DNA of 64,000 bases from Marsupella aquatica (taxonomy: Eukaryota > Marchantiophyta). The first letter of the stretch is position 1; the number at the start of each line of letters is the position of its first letter. Position numbers and translations under genes: made by a program. The notes below the pieces were generated by a model that worked only from the letters and a program-made list of their open reading frames with translations, did no database searches and was not told the origin of the DNA. Positions 1 to 11,639 of this stretch are shown here, one piece after another. The DNA is taken from positions 2,604,001 to 2,668,000 of the forward strand of contig OZ316895.1 in the NCBI GenBank assembly GCA_973895155.1. Direction: 5' to 3'.

Positions 1-165
1 ACTATCTTTCACTTTTTGGCATCCATCTGCAAAGAGTGAAGTTGGTGATCCCTTGATCTCAACTATCTTTGATTCACTTTTGGGCATCCATTAGCAATAA
101 GTGAAGTTGGTGATCCCTCGATCTCACAACTATCTTTGATTCATGTTTTTGCATCCATTCGCTGA
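1..165. repeat. Tandem repeat, ~65-bp unit, about 2.5 copies
   Basis: Three successive copies share 'aactatctttgattcac', 'gcatccat' and 'gtgaagttggtgatccc'. The copies start near 1, 62 and 127, and the last is partial. The array may extend beyond the left edge of the window. Confidence 0.85.
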
Positions 166-3100
166 AAGGCAGAGTGTACTCACGGCAGGCGTTTCCTATT
201 TGCCCAACTCGAACTTGAGCTGGCACTATGAGTTTCTTGAAAAACTAATTGTTCGTTAAAGTGTCATTATAGACCCACCTGCAAACTATGCACCCTCACT
301 CTTTAGCACAAAACATGATAGTGAGTTGTTTATGACAGACAATAATGGATCCTAATTTTGTTTGCATTATGTGTAGTGAGACAATGGTGAATAATGGAAC
401 TTCAGATTGATAGTTTTATATCTCTAAGAAGTACCATAATTTACACAACTTTGTACACATGGTTAGACTAGTGCATGTAATTCTCACACAGTGACACCTG
501 TTGACACCTATGTTACATAGGTATCTCTTCATGTCTGACATGGAGTATATTTGGATTTGAAATGGGTATTTCAAAATTCATTTAACCTCAGGTTTCTAGT
601 TGGTTGCTAATTAGGGCTTTAGTTCTTTTGCCCTTGTCGGGATTCTCAAGATTTTCCACTTGTTTGGTCTTTCTGGGTTTTTTGGTGTTTGCCCCTTTAT
701 TGGGTGTCTAGCCTTTGGGATCATGTCAATCCGTTTGACATTATTTGTTATATATCTATTTTAAATTGGGTATTTCAAAATCACTTCCTTACACTGTAGT
801 ATGTAAGAGAGTCACTATTGTAAATGCGACATGATAGCATCTGTAGTGTAATTCTACATTCTACTGTGTCTCTTCGTAAAGACGCACCTTTCAGATTCTG
901 CCTCAAAACTCATGTGACATGACTTGCCACCTCTCCCTCTAATCTACAGCTTTCAACAAAGACAAGAAGGCCTTTGAATTGACTCGACTGTGGAAAGAGA
1001 AACTAGTTGAAGAAGGATTGAAGGAAGGAAGGAAGGAAAGAAGCAACAAATTAATTGATCAAGTAATATATTATACTAGAGGAAACAAGACTTTGGATTG
1101 ACTAGGGAGATAGGGATTTTGGAATAAATTGTTGGCTATCAGTACTACAGACACCTGCATAATCTGAACATAGTACGTAACTAATGGTCTGAATAGATCA
1201 AATTAAGGGCCGTGGATGCAGATCAAGTCTATGTTTCCTCAAGAATAATTCTACACGCAGTCTCACAAAGAGCAATGAATTCCTACATCAAGGGAGACAG
1301 ACTCTTGCAGCCCAATGGCAGGTCATGACCAAGAGTTGCAATGCATTATCATTTGTCTGGATAGACATTCATAGACCACAGGGACCAAAAATGAGCCACA
1401 ATTGCAGCTACAAATTTACATGAGAACACAAGTGGATTGATTGATAGGTAGTGTGCACTACTTCTAGGGTACTATATATGATATTCAAATGCCGGAATAT
1501 CATTGTTGGCTAGCCAGGCCTTGCCTACACCTATCTTCCTACAACTCGATTCTAGTTTGGAAAATCAGCAACTGAGCAATCAGAACTACTTATTGCAGTG
1601 TATTCCGCTCCACCCACTTTGCTCTCTGTAAGTCATTCAATCTTGTTCAATGTGCTCTTTTAATTGACACTTTTGAAAAGAATGGACATATATCTTTCAT
1701 ACGTCTGTATCTTCTGTCCGTGGAGTTAGGCTTTCTACCTTCCATATAATTGGATATACCCAAATTGAGGTTAGAGGGTGGGAGGTCAATCTGACAGAAT
1801 GAGGGCTATTGGGCATATATATAGAGAAAAATTGATTTTTTGTAATCTAGTGAAACAAAATACTCAATTTGTAGGAAAGGAATGTGAGATTCTTTATAAG
1901 AGGATGCTTGACCTCCAAACCTTTCATTCATTCATTTATCCATGCCTTCTTTGGGGATATCTGGTTTAAATATGGTCCATATGCATATATATCAGGTGCA
2001 TGAACGTTGTGTTAGACTAGCTATATGCAAGATGTACGTTGGTTGTCCGAAGTCTTAGGCTTAATCTTTCTTCTTACGGCTTTTACGTGACATTGTATAA
2101 CTCTTTGGGGATTTGCTCTGCTCTTGTGTACTCCATTCCAACAAATGCTTTGAATGGTTTAGATCTTACGCATATATCTTCTTGTGAGTTGTTGTTCTGA
2201 TGCTACATTGAATATGATTGTGAAAGAACTTTATCACCTCCCAAATCATTCATGTGGATCCAGCCTTCTAGACTATCTTCCAACTGAAATCAATTGATTG
2301 TTCTTGAGAAGATAGAGGAATCTGGTGTAGATGGAGATTAACAGTTACAAAATCATTCAATGAAACTTGGGTCAGTGAAAGTGATCAGTCCATCTTGACT
2401 GTAGCCATAGTAGTGTCATGACCACCCGCATCACCTTACAAATATTATGATCACACATGAAAAATAACAGAATAGTTTGAAACCACAATAACATATTAGC
2501 TTCTAAATGAAATGGAGCTGGTTTGGGTTTGGCTTGTAGGGATGGAGTGAAACCAGGGCAAACCAGGGTTGATATCATCAAAGTCAATAGCCAGCTCATG
2601 AACATCCAATATGAGCAAGACATTCTTCAAGCTGTGGTTAGTAGCCGGGTGAATATTAATAGGCCTGGAGTGCAAACACAAAGTTATCAAATCAATCAAA
2701 TCAATCAAATCGCTCAACTAGTTCCTCTAGATCTTTGGTTTGACGTATGGTTGGACGAAAGGTTGCTCATACCCGCTGGGGGGAATACACTTATTCTATC
2801 ACTACATCAAATTCATGGCTACATAATCAAATCAAAGGACCAACACTATTTCAATCTTGGGGATGGGGGCGAGCTGGTGATCAAGATCCTGAGGAATTTA
2901 TGGACAGCTAACACAAAATCTCAAAAAGCATCGAGGCAAGCCAGGGTGGAAAAAATTGTAATATTGTTAGTACTTGAGATTTTGGGGGAATTGGACTACT
3001 CAACTGTATAGTGCAAGCTAGTCAATTTTGACATCATCAGTTTACATTAGATCCATACATTCACAGCAATTAAGACAAAGACACACTGGAGTCACAAGGA

Positions 3101-3175
3101 CAACCGCATGGGCTTGGCGATCATCACAGCAGCGGTGGCCGTGCAATTGTGCCGCGGCCGCTATTGATAGATAAC
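166..3175. other. Non-coding region upstream of the RING gene
   Basis: I see no convincing gene here. The sequence is AT-rich with short low-complexity stretches: a GGAA run near 1020 and an AATCAAATC run near 2688-2712. A 162-codon plus-strand frame at 2523-3011 has no recognisable domain and probably lies in the promoter or 5' untranslated region of the following gene. Confidence 0.6.
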
Positions 3176-6004
3176 ATGAACAGTATGAGGAGCAACAACA
3201 ATGATCAGATGATGCAGCAACAACAACAAATGGGTGGGGATCCATCCATCTCAGGGAGGCCTCAAGATCTGATGAGCAACAATAACAATAATCAGCAGAT
3301 GTTGCAACCACCGCCGAATACCACACTCTCCATGGCTCCATTTCCTGGATTGGGAGGCATGGGAGGAGATCAGCAGTTGGGCGGTCCTGGATCCACACCT
3401 CCACCTGCTCCTCCTCGATGCCAAATCATGAACCCTTTTCTTGGCACTCCTCCTCTAGTTCCCCACACAGACAGGATGCAGCAGCAACAACCAACAGCTG
3501 GAGGCTCTAGCTTAGGCCAGATGGAGACCACATTCAGCCAGGACATGCGGCATCGAGGGTACCCTGGCGTTCTCAACCTGCCTCCACCATTTCAGGTGCA
3601 TCCCAATCTGCAATCCCAAATTCAAGCATTCCAACATGATATGGGGCAGCAACAACAGCACATGATCCAACAACAACAACAGCCCCCAGGATTCCTTCAA
3701 GGGTTCATACCCACAGAAATTGTTTCGAGTGTGCCGGAGTCGCGCAACTCTTCGCACTTGCTCCAACCTCATGTGAGGCAACGCGCACGCCGTCGCTCAA
3801 GAGCAAACCGGTCCTCTTCCATTGTCCAACATGTACATGACGCCCCACCAACCTTAATTGGAGGGAATGGAGGAGCAGGCGATGCAGCCTCGGCTGTGGC
3901 ACTAGGTCAGTCCCGAGAGATGCCACCCACAGCTCAGATCACCATGGACTCAACTTTTGGAGATAATGGTGCTGTAGCGGCAGCAGCAGCAGCAGCGGTT
4001 GCAGCTGCTGGAGCTGCAGCCAGACTTGAGGATGCAAAGCTAAAAGGGTTGGAAGAAAATTACAGTAGCATAGGAGAGAATTTTGAGTGCAACATATGCT
4101 TCCAAAAGGCAAATGAAGCCGTAGTGACATGTTGTGGCCATTTGTTCTGCTGGCCATGCCTTTACCGCTGGTTGCACATCCACTCATACCACAAAGAGTG
4201 TCCAGTGTGCAAGGGAGCCATTGACGAGAGCACCATCACTCCCATCTATGGCCGCGAGTGCAGTGCTCTACTCTCTGCGAGGGGCTTGTCGGGTAGCTCC
4301 GCTGCCGAAAGAATTCCACCCAGGCCGCCTGCACGCCGAGTTGAAAGTGCCCGGCAACTACGCGAGCGCGAAGACCGGGGCCGTGAACGAGAACAACGGG
4401 AGAGGGCATTGGAGAGGGAGAGAGAGCGAGAAAGGGAACAACAATCTGAGACCCGAGGCCTTGCGGAGGTGCTGGCTGGGGAACCTCCTGGGGTTGGAGT
4501 CATGACGACGTCAACAGCAGCAGCAACTTTGAATGAGGAGGGCGGGCCAATGAGAGATTCAGCTAGCAGTGCGGTCCAAAGTGTGCAAGGTCAGGTTGGT
4601 GCGGGGGGAGGAGGAGCAACGCGAGAGAATCAGCAAGAGGAGATTGACTCAAGAGAGTCTGCTGGACATGAGGACACTAGTAGTTCCGGAGGCTCCATGT
4701 CACAGCCCACCGGACCACCAGGGGTAATGAACATGGCTGCCTCATCTTTTCAGGATCCAACAAACACTGGTGGAGGAAGAGCAACTTTACCAGTTCAGCT
4801 GCAAGGTGCCTTGACAACAATCGGAGGAGGTGGGAGTAATTCTCCTTCTACAAACACCAACAATGCTCCAGCATTTCTCCAACGTCGAGTCTCGGACAGG
4901 AGAGAGCAGCTTCGTGCAGCACTAGCTGCATCGGCTCGAAGTGGGGGAGTCAACTCAACGTCATCCACCTTAGCGGAGAGGGTGGACGAGCGTAGGCAAA
5001 TGATTGCGGCAGCAGCATTGCTCTCACAAGAATGGGAAGACATCGTGAACATCAGCCGATTGGTGGGGCCTGTGAATCCAGTGCAGGCGGCAGCATGGAT
5101 GGCAGCAGTGCAAGGGGGTTTGGGTAGCTCAACGGAGGGAACAAGCTTAGAGAGCTTTGGCGATTTTCCCAGCCATCCTCATCACCATCAGCAACAACAA
5201 CATGTTGGTGGAGGTGGTGGTGGAGGAATGATGCTCCACAGCCAGCCCATTCACCGATCGAATGCGAGCTCTAGGCACATGATTACTTCACCTGCAATGA
5301 TATCCCAGGACGGAGGCTCAGGTGGGGAGGATTCAGCTCTAAGTCGACTTGTGACCGTCAACCCTCTCCAAGCGGGAGACTGGCTGGCTGCCATGCGCTC
5401 TCGTCTCACAAGCATGGAGAAGGTCGTGGAGAATTTGGATAGTCCTCTGCAAGTCTTGCAGCAGCCCATTCCCACATCATTACATTTGAATTTGCCTTCT
5501 GTTCAATCCTCCATTTCACACGGTGGACAATTGCTGCAAACCTCATCCGGCACTCCTGTTGTTGGGCTGGATGAACTCTCGCTTTTGGACAGCAGTGTCT
5601 CGAACTCCACCACAACAAGCCTGGAAGGTCCTAGTAGCAGAGCTATGGAGGAACGTGCTGCAGCAACAGCAACAAGTGAGGCACCCCCCCCATCCGCTCC
5701 ACCGACAAGTAGTAGTAGTACATCGGCGTCCACTCCCGTGCAAAACAATCCTAGAACTCATTCACAGCCCAGATTACATTATCGTGAGGCACCAATTCCC
5801 AAACCACCCAGTTCGAGTAGGAGGAGATCATCAAGAACAGTCGATGAAGGCACGAGCATGACTAACAATAATAATAATCATAATCAAGGTCAGAGTGTTG
5901 TAATAGGAGGACAACATGATGCAACAACAGAAGGATCTGAGTGCACAGGACCGCAGGAACCCATAGCCAGCACAAGGTCAAAGAGAAGAAGGTTAGATAA
6001 TTGA
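3176..6004 (+). CDS. RING-finger E3 ubiquitin ligase, RMA/RNF5-like RING, 942 aa
   Basis: A single-exon reading frame. The first in-frame ATG is at 3176; the frame is open further upstream but only through a GTG. A C3HC4 RING lies at about residues 305-350, with CNICF, CGHLFCWPCLYRW and CPVCK spacing typical of plant RMA/RNF5-type ligases, followed by ITPIYGR. RMA proteins are normally ~250 aa and anchored in the ER by a C-terminal helix. This one is almost four times longer, has no visible membrane segment and ends in a basic KRRR cluster, which suggests a nuclear or soluble ligase. The N-terminus is Gln/Asn/Met/Pro-rich, an RE-rich charged tract follows the RING, and two related segments near residues 625-650 and 722-745 share SRLV..NP.QA..W.AA. 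The family role is transfer of ubiquitin from an E2; the substrate is unknown. RING identity is sure, subfamily fairly sure. Confidence 0.9.
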   Translation: MNSMRSNNNDQMMQQQQQMGGDPSISGRPQDLMSNNNNNQQMLQPPPNTTLSMAPFPGLGGMGGDQQLGGPGSTPPPAPPRCQIMNPFLGTPPLVPHTDRMQQQQPTAGGSSLGQMETTFSQDMRHRGYPGVLNLPPPFQVHPNLQSQIQAFQHDMGQQQQHMIQQQQQPPGFLQGFIPTEIVSSVPESRNSSHLLQPHVRQRARRRSRANRSSSIVQHVHDAPPTLIGGNGGAGDAASAVALGQSREMPPTAQITMDSTFGDNGAVAAAAAAAVAAAGAAARLEDAKLKGLEENYSSIGENFECNICFQKANEAVVTCCGHLFCWPCLYRWLHIHSYHKECPVCKGAIDESTITPIYGRECSALLSARGLSGSSAAERIPPRPPARRVESARQLREREDRGREREQRERALEREREREREQQSETRGLAEVLAGEPPGVGVMTTSTAAATLNEEGGPMRDSASSAVQSVQGQVGAGGGGATRENQQEEIDSRESAGHEDTSSSGGSMSQPTGPPGVMNMAASSFQDPTNTGGGRATLPVQLQGALTTIGGGGSNSPSTNTNNAPAFLQRRVSDRREQLRAALAASARSGGVNSTSSTLAERVDERRQMIAAAALLSQEWEDIVNISRLVGPVNPVQAAAWMAAVQGGLGSSTEGTSLESFGDFPSHPHHHQQQQHVGGGGGGGMMLHSQPIHRSNASSRHMITSPAMISQDGGSGGEDSALSRLVTVNPLQAGDWLAAMRSRLTSMEKVVENLDSPLQVLQQPIPTSLHLNLPSVQSSISHGGQLLQTSSGTPVVGLDELSLLDSSVSNSTTTSLEGPSSRAMEERAAATATSEAPPPSAPPTSSSSTSASTPVQNNPRTHSQPRLHYREAPIPKPPSSSRRRSSRTVDEGTSMTNNNNNHNQGQSVVIGGQHDATTEGSECTGPQEPIASTRSKRRRLDN

Positions 6005-8257
6005 TTTATTTATTGGTGAATGGTAATTCAAAACTGAACGAGTTTGAGCATTGTAAGAAAGCAATTCCACAGACCTCAAGCCCTCGGAGCTGCCCACCCA
6101 CCTACAGTTCTTATCTAGTCAATGTTGTAAGGAGCTAGCTAAAAGGGTCGGGGTCATCATGTGAGTAGTAACGTTCTTCCATAGATATATTGACCAAAGG
6201 AGAATTCTAAGGCTTGGAAAACACGAGAAAACAATTGTACCCTCATGTACATATGTCTACTAAGGTCATTGAAGTTCTCCAGCTGAGATCGTCTTGCTGA
6301 CGATTTGATGGACTTCTGTGAATGTCCTGAGAAAGCTTTTGCCATACAGCCGATTAACTAAGCAGAGGAGAGCAGAAGGAGCTATAATTTGTTCGTCTAT
6401 CCACTGGCGGTGAGCTGCTAATAGGACTACGTTGGTAGCTCATCAAGCTACCAAACTTAGAGAGCTTCGAAGCTTCAATTTAATAGTCCGAAAACCGTAT
6501 TACCTGTCCACCCAACCAGTAAATTGTATTGCACAATGTCTGTAAAATGCTGACATTTCAGGAATTTAGGGAGCAGGTCGCTACCGACTACTTCGGCTGA
6601 ACGATCGAGATAACCGATTTTCGTCTCCCTACACACAACACTTATTAATTGCATTGAACGCTGCAGATACGCAATCATGGGATAGGTATGCTTTGTACTG
6701 TCAATTGATTCATGGCCTTCTACAGTGGATTCCCTCACTTCCCTTCCAATATGCACGATTTGATAATGCAGTGAACGTCTACGAGCTACAGGACTATAAC
6801 TGCCAGCTGCTAAATGTTAAGCCTAAAGGTTAGAAACCCTGTTAGTACAGTGTCAAGACAACTTCGAAAATTTTTTTGTGAGACTCTATATCTCAGGAGA
6901 TTTAGCTTTACAGTTCGGGAAACCTGTTAGCACAGTATGAAACAACATACTTTAAGACTCTCCTATGGACCGTAATTTTTAAGGTTTTAATTTTTCCGAC
7001 AGCGTACAAGGGAGGATGCTAGGAGTATTTCATATCTAGTTTCTTTAGATTAAGTTTTGATTGTCAGATCTCTCTAGATTTAAGGCTGACCTGTCAGATT
7101 CTGGGTCATGGGGTCTGGCTAGGTGGAAAACAGGATAATCGACCCAGAAAATCTAACATATGTTTGCCACTGAAAAGAACGCTGCTACTCAGGCTAAACA
7201 GACTCCCATACTTGTCTGTAGTGGCTGTAAGGAAGTTCTGACCACCTTGGGGAATGACTCCTCTATTACTACTTAGACTTCGTGAAACGATGCAGCGAAG
7301 GAAGAGGAGGAAAATTGAGAGCGAGAAAACAAAAGGTTTTGTCACTCTGGATTTCAGTAGCAAAAGAGTTGAAACGAGACGTTCTATATCAGCCACGAAA
7401 ATTATGTTTTGTGCACTCTAAACGGTCTATTGCCACGCCAAGTTACCAGCGGAAATTTGTTTAAGTTGATCTGGAGATCTCAAGCCAGGGGTTTTACTTA
7501 GAACCTGGTGACCAGGACCGCTGCTTAATTGTGGACCTTCTTCTGATCTCATGGAAGGTTCCTGAATTCATGATCGTCTTAGGGGTTCGTAGGACCCAAG
7601 CCTCGACCGAACCTTTTTGTCAGTATGGTTCGAGACTTCTAAGAGATATGCAGTATGACGGAATTTGGGATCACAACGGAAACTTGTACTTTGACAGAAG
7701 TCTGCAACCCTGTGAAAAAACGTGGGAATCTTAACTAAAACGCCCTGACTTGAGATCTCTCTACTAACTAAAAGTACCCAAAACACCAAAACACGTTCCG
7801 AGAGTGGAGCAAACGGGCCCACAAGGACACTGATCAAGTACCACACGACAGAAATCAATTCAGAACCTGTCCACGTTGTGCCTGCGTGAGGTAATTCTGG
7901 TCTATCGCGGAGTCCTAGATAGGAACTACTACTGTAGGTATTGTGTTGAGCATCCTGATTGAACGGCAAATCTGACCACGCTCATAGAAAGTAATGGTGT
8001 ACCCCCATGTTGTAGGGAAATTCATAGGGTGGAGGTTGCATTCGCGGGCAGAAACGGTGGTACCGGGAGACAGAGAAATTGACTCTGTTTTGCTGAATTC
8101 TTTTCTCCGACAGCAAAATAATCTGGAGATGGCCTTCAGTCCGTCAAACAGCGTCCTGTAAAGATCTACAGAAGTCTCTCCGTCCTAAGCTCGAAAACTT
8201 TACGTCGTGTTGGCGAAGACATGACGAATTATTTAACTATATTAGAGAGGATGATGA
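6005..8257. other. Intergenic region between the RING and TMEM245-like genes
   Basis: No supported gene. It should contain the 3' end of the RING transcript and the promoter or 5' leader of the next gene. An imperfect ~85-bp duplication is visible around 'ctgttagtacagt' (6841) and 'ctgttagcacagt' (6926). The small frames on both strands lack recognisable domains. Confidence 0.5.
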
Positions 8258-10963
8258 ATGAAAGAAATCCGTCTACATGGGAAAGGCGCCCTTTCTACTG
8301 TACTGAGCTCGGGTGGTGAATTGGCTGAAAATGTGGAATCGCCATACAACCATGCTTTGACTCTCTCATGGAAGGAGTTGTTCTACACTGCTTCGTCGCT
8401 CGACAAGCACTTGAGAGTTCCCAAATTCCTCAGCTCATCAGCGTTGAACTATAAACCTCGAGCGGGATCTAGCACTCACGCGGACAGGAACGGTGGTACA
8501 GTAATGGCGGAGATGAGAGATCCAGAGATGCGAGATCCAGAGGTGAGGTTCGATAGATCGTCGGAAACAGTTGACAAGTCAGATCGAGATGGCCAGGTAA
8601 AGGTTCAACATACTATTAATCCCTCTTCTTATCCCGGGGAGCCTGACGTTACAACGAGACTCGCTGAGGCCAATTTTCAGCTGGCCATCTATATTGCAAT
8701 GGCACATGCGGGATTGGCACTGGTGGTGTTGGTCATGTATGGATTAGGTCGACTCCTGAAGGACTTCTGGAAGCCAATTCAATGGGCTGTGCTGTGCTCT
8801 ATGCCTCTACGTGAGGTGCAAGAAGCTTTGGTCACGTTCTGGAAGGAACCACTGCGGAAGGGGCTCGTGGAAACAGTAGTTGCTGCACCAATTGCTCTGT
8901 ACAAGGTCTTGCTGGGCACGTTACTAGACGCGCGGGAGGGAGTGTTAAGATTTGTGGGAAAGGGGCACAGTTTTGGCCACCCAAGACCTGTGGGTTTCGC
9001 CAAGCTGTTCCAGTGGTTGGTTTCATTTGGCTTCTTTACTCTGGGTCTAGACGTTTTGGGCCCGGCCAATCTCTCTCTCGTTGCATTTGCTGGGCTTCTC
9101 ATGTACGCTGCAGGAACTGGATTCGAAGTCTCGCAACTCACCACTGCCTTCTCTCAAAATGGTAGGCTGCATCGTGACGACGGCAAATTGAGGTGGGTTA
9201 GCTGGGTCATGGGGCCCATTACTCGAGCTTCGAGGTCTGCTAATCAGCAAATTTCTCGTTCCCTGATCAGCAGTCTTCACACGCTGGTGGCGATAGGGTT
9301 GATCACCACTATGATTCTGGGATCTTTGGGAGGATTGGCACTCTTCTCCTATAAAGTGGGTATGGAAGGAAAACACGCAGTGGTATTGATCAAGGTGCAT
9401 CTGGAGGAGAACGACTATGCGGAGGTGGTGGGATTCAACAGGTGGGTGCAGGACAACAGAGTGCCCGAGCTGATCGATACGTATGTCGGCAAGGGGTATG
9501 AGGCGCTGGTGGAGCAGGTCGATGCATTTGCGGCGAAGAATAATCTCACAGATGTTGTGGATGTTGGAAAAGAGCTTCTCATGGGATTTGTCAGAGGGGA
9601 TAGAAACGGCCATATGAATAAGACGGAAGATGACCAGGAGAACCCGCTGGTGCGAAGGCTTCGTGACTTGCAGTGTAAGGTGAACGAATTTGATTTCCAG
9701 GGAATTATTGCGGAGGTCGAGGCCACGTTCCTTCTTTTCCTGGAGCATTTCCAGATGAAGAGAGAGGATGTCCTGGAAAAAGTGAAGCAGGTGGCACAGA
9801 GGTCTACAGATGTTGGAAAGAGGGTTCTTAGCAGTGGCACGAACATGGTGACCAGCGGGGCATCTATGTTCTTCTTCGTGTCCAGTGCTATCGCATCTGG
9901 TGCTGCAGAGCTGTTCAACTTTGTAACTCAGTCTCTGATCTTCTTCTCAGTCCTGTACTATCTCATCACGTCAAAGACTGGGGGTGTTATGGAACAACTT
10001 CTGGAGATGGTGCCTCTCTCGGAAGACACAAGGCGAGGTTGTGCGCATGTTCTTGATCATGCCGTCAGCAGCGTCCTTCTAGCAACGGTCAAGACTGCAT
10101 TCTTCCAGGCTTCTTTTACATGGCTGTTGTTACGATTCTGCGGTATACATTTCCTGTATGGGTCTACGATGCTCGCTCTGGTGCAGGCATTCCTTCCTTT
10201 GTTTCCTAGCTGGCTCGCAAGTATACCGCTGGCAGTAGAGTTTGCTCTCAATTGGCATTACATCGGAGCAATTTTGCTCTTCGGTATCCATGTCTGGGTG
10301 ATGGATTACGGAATGGAGAAAATTCACAGCGAAATTCCTGGCCACAATGCTTATCTCACTGGCCTCAGTATTGCTGGGGGAATGGCTCTCTTCACACCTG
10401 CTCTGGAGGTAAGTCGCTGGTGCTTCAAAATCGAAATCTGTCTGTACCACCGCTCTATTCTGCACTTTTATTTGTCTTTGACCTACAAATACAAGAGGAT
10501 GTTCTTGTTATCTTGCTGACCAAAACTCACCAGGAAGGCTCTGATAAATAACTGACCTGCGAATTTCGTAATATTGCCCTGTCTTTTCTCTTCTTGATAT
10601 GCCTTCCATAGCCCTGTTCACTTCAATGAGTAAGAATTCTTGTTCCTTGAGTGGCACGACTTCCGAATGCAAGGATTACTCACGTCAGGGGTTTTTCTGT
10701 TTAATAAACAGGGTCCGGCCATAGTAGGATTTCTTCCTTATAACTAATAGGAATCAGAGGTGTGCAACGAAGAACAACCAATATTTGCTCGTCATTTCTG
10801 ATGCTTGGATCTGATCTTATCATTGATGTGATTGCAGGGCGCAATTATGGGTCCATTGCTCATGACAGTTCTCATAGCTGTAAAGAACTTGTATGCTGAG
10901 TTCGTATTGAGCGCGGAGACGGCTGTTGAAAGTCACGAGCACTCTGGCCCCAACAGCAAATAG
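8258..10963 (+). CDS. TMEM245-like / AI-2E family multi-pass membrane protein
   Basis: Two exons: 8258-10408 and 10838-10963, with a GT-AG intron in phase 0 (gag|gtaagt...ttgcag|ggc), giving about 758 aa. Without splicing the protein would lose its conserved C-terminal helix. Hydrophobic segments occur near residues 145-170, 245-290, 335-370 and 545-580, and in a cluster across 605-745. The end, GAIMGPLLMTVLI, matches the C-terminal signature of AI-2E-like permeases and of the eukaryotic TMEM245 (C9orf5) family, which plants also have. The region at ~390-540 is soluble and partly coiled. Transport substrate and cellular membrane are not established for this family in plants. The start is uncertain: a second in-frame ATG lies at 8504, just before a short MRDPE repeat, and the first ~80 residues are not family-like. 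Confidence 0.82.
10409..10837 (+). other. Intron of the TMEM245-like gene
   Basis: The donor gtaagt follows GAG, and the acceptor ttgcag precedes GGC. Both flanks are in phase 0. Removing this 429-bp segment restores the conserved C-terminus of the protein. Confidence 0.85.
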
Positions 10964-11639
10964 GTCAGAGCAAGGAATGATTAGGAATCACATCCAAGCT
11001 GCTGTATACTAAGATATCATTTTCTGGAGTTTGCTTTCGGCCACTGATGGAAGGTTGGTCTCCTGCTGTATTTTTTTCACTGGAGGCATCAACTTTGAAC
11101 CTTGCACAGACCAATTACACCCAGGGTTCATTCAGCATAAACCGTGATGGAGTTTCAGAATATTTTCTATGCGCTGGTGATACATAGTCCTGGGCGGATG
11201 ATCTGTGTCGTTGATGCAACGCTATTCTACGTGAGCTAATAGACAAAATTGGACGGGTGATGGAAATGAGCCCTTGCAATCTTGGAGTGATGAAATGACG
11301 TACCTCCTCCCAGTGGGGTGAACACTTGCTGGTTTCATGTACAGCTAGGGCAACTCCAAGCCATGTGGAAACACTTTACGGAAGTACAAATCCAAAAGAA
11401 TTCACATGAGTGACACTGACTAACAACTTGAGGCAGTCCTCGAGATTGATTTCAGGACCATTTTTAATTATGGAGAGAACATCGACACTGTAACGAAAGC
11501 ACCACGAGTTGCGCAGTTGTCATAGGAAAGTATTTAAGTTGAACTTAACGTCAATCAGGTGCATTACCCCAATTCTTTTATGCACTATTACTGCGAAGGA
11601 TTAACATTATCTTTGGCGTGTTTGACCGCAGCCCTCATT
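10964..11639. other. Convergent intergenic region
   Basis: The region lies between the stop of the TMEM245-like gene and the stop of the minus-strand gene. It presumably holds both 3' untranslated regions. I see no repeat or RNA gene in it. Confidence 0.5.

Noticed and set aside
2523-3011. 162-codon frame upstream of the RING gene
   Set aside because: It includes a simple repeat, has no domain and cannot be joined to the RING gene by clear splice sites.
9047-9748. 233-codon minus-strand frame
   Set aside because: It is antisense to the well-supported TMEM245-like exon and has no domain.
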